DNA from: JAGVSR01 sp033765145
GTDB taxonomy: Bacteria; Pseudomonadota; Alphaproteobacteria; Rhizobiales; Hyphomicrobiaceae
Reading direction: 5' to 3'
Assembly (NCBI GenBank): GCA_033765145.1
Contig: JANRIH010000020.1
Location: 124,001-188,000, forward strand
DNA length: 64,000 bases
Shown: in pieces, positions 32,971 through 39,727 of the stretch
Layout of the letters: each line of letters starts with the position of its first letter
Numbering within the stretch: the first letter of the stretch is position 1
Made by a program: the position numbers and the translations under genes
The notes under the pieces: generated by a model
Database searches by the model: none
Told to the model about the DNA's origin: nothing
The model's input: only the letters and a program-made list of their open reading frames with translations

Positions 32971-32998
32971 AAAAAGGCGGCCGGAACACCCGGCCGCC
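32971..32998 (-). terminator. Rho-independent terminator after TonB receptor 2
   Basis: A perfect 9-bp GC stem pairs 32976-32984 with 32990-32998 (loop AACAC) and on the minus strand runs into TTTTTGTGTC. It starts about 30 bases after the receptor 2 stop codon. A T-run also follows on the plus strand near 33003, so it may work both ways. Confidence 0.85.
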
Positions 32999-33027
32999 AT
33001 AGGATTTTTTCCCTTCTCTCCTGGGAA

Positions 33028-35856
33028 CTAGAACTTGTACTTGAAACCGGTCCAGAGCGTGCGGCCGAGGCCGGGCTTCATGCCGTCCTCGCGGTCGGAG
33101 ATGTAGAGTTCGTCGAGAAGGTTCTCGCCGGCGACGAATACGCTGGCGCCCGTGTTGCCGATGTCGAGATTGGCGCGGGCCGACAGGAGCCACACCGACG
33201 GGACCTCACCGTCCTCGCCGGCTTCCTCGAGTTCGCACTCAAAATCACCGGGATCGCCCTCGCATTCGACTTCGCCGCCCGCGCCGAAGGCCGTGTTGCC
33301 CTCGTCGGTGAAGAACGCGCCGCGATAGGTCCAGGTGACGCTCGTATCCCAACGCCAGCCAGTCGTCTGTTGGACGCCGAGGGTCAAAGCCGCCACGTGC
33401 AGCGGCACTTCGGGAATGCGGTTCCCGCTCAAGTCCTCACCGTCAGGCGTCACGAGATCTTTGAAGACGCCGCGAGAGTAGGTGTAGTTCACTTCGCCAT
33501 ACACGTTCATCGGACCGCCGGTGTAGGGCTGCGAGTTCAGACGGCTGTAGAGTTCGACACCGCTGATCTCGACCTCGTCGGCGCGGCCGAACGAACGGTC
33601 AATGGCGGCGTTGAACGAGGCGCCGAACTGATAGTCGTGCAGGAGCTGGTAGAAGCCCACGACTTCGAGATCGAGACCGCGGATTGCGTTGGAACGGAAC
33701 CCCAAATTGAAGTTATCGCCGATCTCATCCTCAACCGGGAAGTCCTCGTTGCGGAGGATGCCGGTCGACATGCCGCGATGATAGCCGCCGAACACCGTCG
33801 TGTGCTTCAGGCCCGTGTAGGCAAACGCAACACCTGGGAGCGTATGGAAGTTGTCAAACGCTTCGTTGCGCGTTGAAGGATCGAAGACGATACCGTCAAT
33901 CTCTAGGCATCCAACGGGCAAGCCATTGTCGGTGCAGTCATCATCGTCCGCTCCTCCGGCTTCGCTCTCCTCCCGCGCTACGACGCGATTTTGACGGCTG
34001 GCCTGGTACCATTCAAAGCGGACGCCTGGCACCACATTGAAGTCGCTCGTCAGCGACACGTTCGTCTGCAGGAACGCGGAAGCGGCATTGGCGTCGAGTT
34101 CGCGGTCGAAGATCGTCAATCCGGTCTCGTCCCCGTCGCTCAATGCTTCATCATCGCGACCGAGAAAGTTGCGGTTCGTCATGTCCTGGTATTCGTAGCG
34201 GATGCCCGCCTGGAGGTCCTGCTTCAGTCCGAAAATCTGGCGATTGGCCCACTCGGCGCGCACCTCGCCGCCGATGTGGCGGAACGTGCGCAGTCGGCCG
34301 AACATCGTGTTCTCACCGAAGAGAACCTGGCTGTTTTCAACGCCTTCCTCGAAATCCGTTCCGCCGATGACGGGGCCCGAATCATCGCCTTCGCGAGGAT
34401 CACTGTCGTAGGAGATCAGCTGATAGCGGTCGCGGGTGTGGTGCCCGGCGTAGACGCGCGTCGTGATGGTGGTGTCGTCGTCGAGATAGGCATTATGGAC
34501 GACCTGACCGCGCCAGATGTCGCCATTGTAATTGTTCAAACCGGACGCGGGCGCAAAGCACGTCTTGCAGTGCTTCAGATCCCGGAACTGGCGCTCGGCA
34601 AGGCCGACTAGAAATTCCTCGGCAAAGGCTTCCGCAGCTTCCTCGGCTTCTTCCTGCGTCGCGGCGTCGACTTCGAATTCATATTCGCCGAGGAAGTTCT
34701 GCTCGTCATAGGTGTCACGCTGGCGAGCATAGGAGAGTGAGACCACAACGTCCTGGCTCGACCCGCGGAAGCCGAGCGCCCCGTAGAAATCGTTCGCCTT
34801 CAAGCGCTCGGCATCCCAGGCACCCTGCAGATCTTCGCCAGTGTACGAGAACACCATGCCGACGTTCTCGACCTGCTGGCGCGTATGGATGTGCCAGCGG
34901 CCCGACAGGTCCGTCTCGTCGCCCTTCGAAGTCGCCTCGCCGAATGGAACGGGTGCGCCGTCCTCGACATCCTCGGCGTCGAACTCTTCGGCCTCGGCAT
35001 AGGATCCGCGTCGGGTTTTCGTGAAGCCAATTGCGGAACTGATGACGGTTTCGTTCGGCCCGAATGGGGAGAGGTTGCGCGCGTTCACGACGCCGAAGTT
35101 GTTGTTTGGTCCGTGTGTGATGACCGAGCCGCGCAGGACTTCGATGCTCTCGAAGCGGTCGACCGGCCCCCAATAGTGAACCGAGGGGTCGAGCCAGAGC
35201 GCGAGGTTCACCGGATGGCCGTCTTCCATCACGAGGACCTTGCGGGAGCGGCGTGCGGGTGAGCCGCGGAGTGCCACGCCGCCATGATGGGCGGCCGCGT
35301 CGTCATTGATGACGATGACGCCCGGCACGCGAGTCAAAGCTTCGTTTACGGTGCTCGGCTTGTTGGCGGCAAGGACCTCGGGCGATACGTTCGACGCAGC
35401 GGACGAGAAGCCGTCGAGATTCGACGGAAGGAGCTGCGAGGGATTGGCAGGCGTAGTGGCGGACTGATTGGCGCGGGCAGCGGCGCCGGCACTGCCCGTG
35501 GCGCCATAAACGGGGTTGGGATTGCTCGGGGCGCTGACGTCGTCGACGACTTCGGGCGCCGCAACGGGCTCGGGCTCGTCGACAACAACGGCCGGCGCGG
35601 GCGCCGGGGACGGTTTCGGCTTGGCGGCCTGTTGCGGCTTGGGCTTCGGCTGGGCGTCCTGAATGACTTCGACGTCGGGGAGCGAGGGCTCGGTCGTGGC
35701 GGCGGGCGCTGAGGCATCGGGCGCCGGTGCGGAGGCCGGAGCTTCGGTTGCCGGAGCAGGTTCCGTCGGTGCCGGTTGCTCCTGCGCCAGTGCCGCGCTC
35801 AGAGCCGCGACGGAAAGCCCGGCCATGGCCATCAATCTGACGCCGTTCCTGATCAT
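33028..35856 (-). CDS. TonB-dependent outer-membrane receptor 2 (FecA-like)
   Basis: A 942-residue receptor. Signal peptide residues 1-24 (MAMAGLSVAALSAALAQ), then a Pro/Ala extension of about 130 residues containing LPDVEVIQDAQPKPKPQ, nearly the same peptide as in receptor 1. The plug has NEALTRVPGVIVINDDAAAHHGG, RFESIEVLRGSVITHGPNNN and FGVVNARNLSPFGPNETVIS, as in ferric-citrate-type receptors. The barrel ends in RTLWTGFKYKF with terminal Phe. Notable loops: a CKTC pair in FRDLKHCKTCFAPASG, a DDDDCTDNG...VGC pair and CEGDPGDFECE. Ferric siderophore import is the default guess. Start ATG 35856 is preceded by GGGGAG. Confidence 0.93.
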   Translation of the reverse strand: MIRNGVRLMAMAGLSVAALSAALAQEQPAPTEPAPATEAPASAPAPDASAPAATTEPSLPDVEVIQDAQPKPKPQQAAKPKPSPAPAPAVVVDEPEPVAAPEVVDDVSAPSNPNPVYGATGSAGAAARANQSATTPANPSQLLPSNLDGFSSAASNVSPEVLAANKPSTVNEALTRVPGVIVINDDAAAHHGGVALRGSPARRSRKVLVMEDGHPVNLALWLDPSVHYWGPVDRFESIEVLRGSVITHGPNNNFGVVNARNLSPFGPNETVISSAIGFTKTRRGSYAEAEEFDAEDVEDGAPVPFGEATSKGDETDLSGRWHIHTRQQVENVGMVFSYTGEDLQGAWDAERLKANDFYGALGFRGSSQDVVVSLSYARQRDTYDEQNFLGEYEFEVDAATQEEAEEAAEAFAEEFLVGLAERQFRDLKHCKTCFAPASGLNNYNGDIWRGQVVHNAYLDDDTTITTRVYAGHHTRDRYQLISYDSDPREGDDSGPVIGGTDFEEGVENSQVLFGENTMFGRLRTFRHIGGEVRAEWANRQIFGLKQDLQAGIRYEYQDMTNRNFLGRDDEALSDGDETGLTIFDRELDANAASAFLQTNVSLTSDFNVVPGVRFEWYQASRQNRVVAREESEAGGADDDDCTDNGLPVGCLEIDGIVFDPSTRNEAFDNFHTLPGVAFAYTGLKHTTVFGGYHRGMSTGILRNEDFPVEDEIGDNFNLGFRSNAIRGLDLEVVGFYQLLHDYQFGASFNAAIDRSFGRADEVEISGVELYSRLNSQPYTGGPMNVYGEVNYTYSRGVFKDLVTPDGEDLSGNRIPEVPLHVAALTLGVQQTTGWRWDTSVTWTYRGAFFTDEGNTAFGAGGEVECEGDPGDFECELEEAGEDGEVPSVWLLSARANLDIGNTGASVFVAGENLLDELYISDREDGMKPGLGRTLWTGFKYKF

Positions 35857-36352
35857 CTTCTCGTGCTCCCCGAACCCTGCCGTTCAACATTCTCGTGAGG
35901 CGGCGCGCGATTGGCGTCCGCCCTCGAGAACTTTCAATTTTGGTAGTTTCGGTGGGACGGATCGAACAATGGCCCTAGTTCCCGGCAGACGGCTGATCAT
36001 TCAATTCAGTTGCCGCTGTAACACATTAGTCTCAGGGCATTTTTCCCGAATGCATGATTGGCGGGATTATTGGGCGCGCGGGTCGGGGAATGCCTTCTTT
36101 CGAAGGGAAAAATTCCCGGGTCCGACACCGGCCTCGGCGGCGGCGCACAGCCGTTGTCCGCAAGACCAAGATGGATGCCTTGTTAGGTGACTGAGCGGGC
36201 TTGCCGTTCTATCTAAACTGTTACATTAGAACATCGCGGTTACGACGCGGGGGTCGCCTTCAGCCTGACGCCGTTTCGCGCCAACCATCGACAAGTCGGC
36301 CTCGACACCCGCTCGGGAACTTTCGGAGACGCATGTGGGAATTCTTGCATAC
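35857..36352. other. Regulatory spacer between receptor 2 and the TonB operon
   Basis: Divergent region of about 500 bases, more AT-rich than its surroundings. It holds short inverted repeats CCTTC-TTTC-GAAGG and GGGAA-AAA-TTCCC near 36090-36120, and a motif at 36213-36233 described separately. No convincing reading frame; the frame at 35663-36190 only covers the opposite strand of the receptor gene. Confidence 0.5.
36213..36233 (+). promoter_or_regulatory. Candidate operator upstream of the TonB operon
   Basis: TCTAA (36213-36217) and TTAGA (36226-36230) form an inverted repeat, and overlapping it TGTT (36219-36222) pairs with AACA (36230-36233), spaced seven bases. TTGCCG at 36201 could be a -35. 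Iron regulators Irr and RirA control such operons in this order, but the exact match to their boxes is poor. Confidence 0.3.
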
Positions 36353-36784
36353 ATGAGCCGGTCCAAGACTTTCGCATCCGGCCTGTCGCTGGCTGCATTC
36401 GTTGTCGCAATGGCATTCCCAGTCGCGGCCGATCCAAGTAAGCTTACCATTGAACTCAACAAACTGGAGAGCCAGGACAAGGGGTGCCGGGCCTACGTGG
36501 TCGTCGACAATCAGAGCGCCGCGCCGTTCCAGGCGTTGAAGCTCGATCTCGTGCTGTTCCAGCCCGATGGGGTCATCGGGCGGCGCGTCGCGATCGATCT
36601 CGCACCCTTGAAGGCGCAGAAAAGAACCGTAAAACTGTTCGATCTCGATGGCACGGCTTGCGACAAGGTCGGCAGCTTCCTCATCAACGATATCGTCGAC
36701 TGCAAGACGGACGCCGGTGCTGTCGACAACTGTCTTGCGGCGATCACGGTCAAATCTCTCACGAGCGTGCAGCTCACCAAGTAA
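36353..36784 (+). CDS. Small secreted protein with four cysteines in the TonB operon
   Basis: A 143-residue secreted protein with a signal peptide (FASGLSLAAFVVAMAFPVAAD). The mature part of about 115 residues has CRAYVVVDNQS, LDLVLFQPDGVIGRRVAIDL, and three more Cys (ACDKVG, DCKTDAG, DNCLAA), enough for two disulfides. It seems a compact beta domain. The stop is 12 bases before the exbB start, so it is the first gene of the TonB operon. Start may instead be GTG 36335, which has GGAG about eight bases upstream. I do not recognise the family with certainty; similar secreted proteins occur beside ExbB in Hyphomicrobiales. Confidence 0.75.
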   Translation: MSRSKTFASGLSLAAFVVAMAFPVAADPSKLTIELNKLESQDKGCRAYVVVDNQSAAPFQALKLDLVLFQPDGVIGRRVAIDLAPLKAQKRTVKLFDLDGTACDKVGSFLINDIVDCKTDAGAVDNCLAAITVKSLTSVQLTK

Positions 36785-36796
36785 GGAGTATCGACT

Positions 36797-37501
36797 TTGC
36801 TTCTCGTAGCTGCCGGTCATCCGTTCTCGATCTGGGAAATGGTGCTCGCCGCCGACCCGATCGTCAAAGGCGTGATGTTGCTTCTTCTTCTCTCGTCGAT
36901 CGCGTGCTGGGCGATTGTTCTCGAGAAGGCGGTCAGGATGTGGCGGCTCGGAAGCGATCTCCGGGAGATCGAGGCCGTCGCCGAAGGTCAGCCCGAATCC
37001 AACAACGGCAAGGGTCTCGTCCGCAATTTGCTCTCGGCTGCCGAGCGTGAGGCGCACGACGGCGGCTCGCGCGGCGAAGCCCGCAGCGATGTCCGCGCGC
37101 GTCTTGAGCGTGCCATGAAGCTCAAGCTCAAAGCAGAACTCGAGCGCATCGAAGCCGGTCTCCCGTTCCTGGCGACTATCGGCTCGGCCGCCCCATTCAT
37201 CGGGCTTTTCGGGACGGTCTGGGGCATCATGAACAGCTTCACGGCGATCGCCGCGCGACAAGACACGAGCCTCGCGACGGTTGCCCCGGGTATCGCGGAA
37301 GCGCTCTTCGCCACAGCGCTCGGCCTCGCCGCCGCCATTCCGGCCGTCATGGCTTATAACCATTTCGCCGTGCGTCTCGGACGTGCTTCGGCACGCGGCT
37401 CGCACGCCATCGCCGAAATCGCGAAGCACATCTCGCGGCCGGGTCTCGAAACAGTTGTCGGATCCGGCGTTGAACCGCTCCGGGCCGGGAAGGGCCACTG
37501 A
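36797..37501 (+). CDS. exbB: ExbB-like proton channel subunit (MotA/TolQ/ExbB family)
   Basis: The stator part that harvests the proton gradient for TonB. Three membrane segments are visible, the first GVMLLLLLSSIACWAIVLEKAV, then FLATIGSAAPFIGLFGTVWGIM and the Ala/Pro-rich FATALGLAAAIPAVMAYNHF with the conserved threonine-proton pathway. The start is TTG 36797 with an excellent AAGGAG seven bases upstream. It shares one base with the start of exbD (TGATG at 37499-37503). TolQ is an alternative, but the pairing with two receptor genes and a tonB favours ExbB. Confidence 0.9.
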   Translation: MLLVAAGHPFSIWEMVLAADPIVKGVMLLLLLSSIACWAIVLEKAVRMWRLGSDLREIEAVAEGQPESNNGKGLVRNLLSAAEREAHDGGSRGEARSDVRARLERAMKLKLKAELERIEAGLPFLATIGSAAPFIGLFGTVWGIMNSFTAIAARQDTSLATVAPGIAEALFATALGLAAAIPAVMAYNHFAVRLGRASARGSHAIAEIAKHISRPGLETVVGSGVEPLRAGKGH

Positions 37502-37977
37502 TGGGCATGAACGTCAGCGTCGGCGCGTCGGATGGCGACGAGGCCGCGTACAGGCCGGTCGCGGAAATCAACATCACGCCGATGGTGGACGTGATGCTGG
37601 TGTTGCTCATCATCTTCATGGTGGCCGCGCCGCTTCTCGTGACGGGCGTGCCGATCGAACTTCCGAAAACGACCGCGGCCAAGCTCGGTCAGTCGAAAAA
37701 GCCGATGGTCGTGACGCTGACGAGCACCGGACAGCTCCAGATCCGCACCGACTACATCGGCAAGGACGATCTCGTGCCACGTCTCCGGCAGATCCGCGCC
37801 ACGGAAGGCGACGCGGTCGTCTACGTGCGAGCGGACAAGCGCAATGCCTACGGCGACGTCATGGACCTTCTCGGAAAAGTCGGCGAGAGCGGGTATGGCC
37901 GCGTCTCGCTTCTCTCCCAACCGAACCCACAGGGCACCGCTCAACCGGGTGCTTCTCCGCCGCCTCCCGCCAACTGA
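37501..37977 (+). CDS. exbD: ExbD-like biopolymer transporter
   Basis: A 158-residue partner of ExbB. One membrane segment (INITPMVDVMLVLLIIFMVAAP) with the essential Asp in MVDVML, followed by the periplasmic domain (LVTGVPIELPKTTAAKLGQSKKPMVV ... VYVRADKRNAYGDVMDLLGKVGESGYGRVSLL). Its start overlaps the exbB stop. The C-terminal tail is Pro/Ala rich. Confidence 0.93.
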   Translation: MGMNVSVGASDGDEAAYRPVAEINITPMVDVMLVLLIIFMVAAPLLVTGVPIELPKTTAAKLGQSKKPMVVTLTSTGQLQIRTDYIGKDDLVPRLRQIRATEGDAVVYVRADKRNAYGDVMDLLGKVGESGYGRVSLLSQPNPQGTAQPGASPPPPAN

Positions 37978-37990
37978 TCGCGAGTGAACC

Positions 37991-38704
37991 GTGCTGCGCT
38001 CCACGACATTCGGGCTATCACTGGCCATGCACCTCGGGTTCGCGGCGTGGCTCGCCTACGTGCCGCCGGCCGGCGGGGCGCTCGAAGGCGGGACCGGTGA
38101 CGACCAGTTCGTGATCGAGCAGGGCGTCGCGATCGAGGGGATTTCCACCTGGGGCACCGACACCACGAACATCTCGGCCGTTGAGGCCGAGCCGCTCGAA
38201 GCCAGTCAGGCGCGCGAAGCGGTCAAGGCGGTCGAGCCTGTCGAAGAGGTCGAGGAGACGCGCGTCATCGCCTCCGAGGCGGGCCCGGAACAAGAAGTCC
38301 CAGAGGTCAAGCCCGAGCCCGTCGAGCAGCCCGTACAAGAACAGGTAGCGACGCTCGAGCAGGTCGAGCAGACGCAGGTCGAAGAAAAACGCGCCGCGGG
38401 CGCCGCCCAGACGGGCGGAAGCGTGACGGAGCGCAACGCCTATCTCGGCAAGTTGCGCTCGCATCTCGAGAAGAGGAAGCTCAACCCGCGCAGCCGCAGC
38501 GTCGGCACGGTCATCGTGCGTTTCACGGTCGACCGGACAGGCAACCTGCTGACACGCGAGGTCGCGACGAGTTCGGGCAACAGCGTGCTCGACAACGCCG
38601 CGCTCTCGTCGATCGAGCGAGCGGCGCCGTTCCCGGCCATGCCTGAGACGATCGCCGAAGGCCCGCTCGTCGTCACGGTCCCGTTCCGGTTTACCGTACG
38701 CTGA
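37991..38704 (+). CDS. tonB: TonB family energy transducer
   Basis: Links ExbB/ExbD to the receptors. One N-terminal anchor (TFGLSLAMHLGFAAWLAYV) with the usual His in the SLAMH segment is followed by a Glu/Val/Pro linker of about 100 residues rich in VEP/EVE/VEQ repeats (VEPVEEVEETRVIAS, PEQEVPEVKPEPVEQP) in place of the more usual Pro-Lys spacer. The C-terminal domain runs from AYLGKLRSHLEKRKLNPRS to PFRFTVR. GTG 37991 is 13 bases after the exbD stop. An acidic linker is somewhat unusual and could limit or tune receptor binding. Confidence 0.9.
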   Translation: MLRSTTFGLSLAMHLGFAAWLAYVPPAGGALEGGTGDDQFVIEQGVAIEGISTWGTDTTNISAVEAEPLEASQAREAVKAVEPVEEVEETRVIASEAGPEQEVPEVKPEPVEQPVQEQVATLEQVEQTQVEEKRAAGAAQTGGSVTERNAYLGKLRSHLEKRKLNPRSRSVGTVIVRFTVDRTGNLLTREVATSSGNSVLDNAALSSIERAAPFPAMPETIAEGPLVVTVPFRFTVR

Positions 38705-38818
38705 TCCAAGTCGGATTTCGGTGGACTTCGATCAAGTTTGAGGGGAACGCATTTACCCCGCCTTAGCCATTGGCCCGTACCGTCTCGAAGGTCGGGAACT
38801 CCAATCAATCAAGAACAA

Positions 38819-39709
38819 ATGCTTAACGGTGCGTTCGGTAAGCCTAAAGCACAGTCGCTGATGAGTGAGTACTCGTCGCTGCTGGGAGACGCCGTTCTCC
38901 GGCACCGGACGCGTGCGGCGGAGCATGCGGCGCGCATCGAGGCTGAACTCGCGAGCCGGGTCAAATCCGAATTCATAGCCAACATGAGCCATGAACTCCG
39001 GACCCCGCTCAACACGATGATCGGCTTCTCGAAAATCATCTGCGAGCATGACAGGCGCCGGCTCTCGGATTCGGAGATCGTCGAGTACGCCGGGCTCATT
39101 CGCGATTCAGCCGGACATCTCCTCGCGGTCATCAACGACATTCTCGACATCTCGAAGATGCAGAGCGGGCGGTACACGCTCGATGCGCGCGAAACCAACA
39201 TCGACGAAGTTCTCTCGGCCACCATCGCGGCACTCAAGATGCAGGCTCAGGAAGCGGAGGTCGCGGTATCGCTCAACATGCCGCCGAACCTGCCCGTTCT
39301 GCGTGGCGATCCGACGAAGCTGAGGCAGGTCTTCACCAACATCATCTCGAATGCGATCAAGTTCACGCTCAAGGGCGGCTCGGTCAAAGTGGAAGCGATC
39401 CGCCGGGCGAACGGCAGCGTTGCCGTCGCTGTTCGCGACACCGGGATCGGCATGTCCGAGGACGACATCCGCATCGCCTTGACGCCGTTCGGTCAGGTCG
39501 ACGGCACGCGCACGCGCTGGCGCGAGGGCACGGGCCTCGGGCTTCCGATCGCCAAGACGCTCGTGGAATTGCACGGCGGCGAACTCATGGTTCGCAGCAA
39601 GAAGGGACACGGAACGGAAATCCTCGTCGTGCTGCCTCCGGGCGAGCGCGTCACCGTTCAAGAAGCTCGCGATGCCGTTCTCGGCATCGGCCATTCACAC
39701 GCACTCTAG
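38819..39709 (+). CDS. Soluble sensor histidine kinase
   Basis: A histidine kinase with no evident membrane or sensory domain. It begins with a short helical stretch (AEHAARIEAELASRVKSEFIANM), then the H-box SHELRTPLN (phosphorylated His), the dimerisation helices, and GHKL motifs: N-box QVFTNIISNAIKF, G1 DTGIGM, F-box TPFGQVDG, and G2 EGTGLGLPIA. The H-box and the LVELHGGELMVRSKKGHGTE ending are like alphaproteobacterial PleC/DivJ-type kinases. No response regulator gene is visible nearby. Start is uncertain (ATG 38819, ATG 38861 or an upstream TTG). It follows tonB by about 114 bases and precedes the HerA gene by 18. Confidence 0.88.
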   Translation: MLNGAFGKPKAQSLMSEYSSLLGDAVLRHRTRAAEHAARIEAELASRVKSEFIANMSHELRTPLNTMIGFSKIICEHDRRRLSDSEIVEYAGLIRDSAGHLLAVINDILDISKMQSGRYTLDARETNIDEVLSATIAALKMQAQEAEVAVSLNMPPNLPVLRGDPTKLRQVFTNIISNAIKFTLKGGSVKVEAIRRANGSVAVAVRDTGIGMSEDDIRIALTPFGQVDGTRTRWREGTGLGLPIAKTLVELHGGELMVRSKKGHGTEILVVLPPGERVTVQEARDAVLGIGHSHAL

Positions 39710-39727
39710 GTCAGGAACCCACGCACC

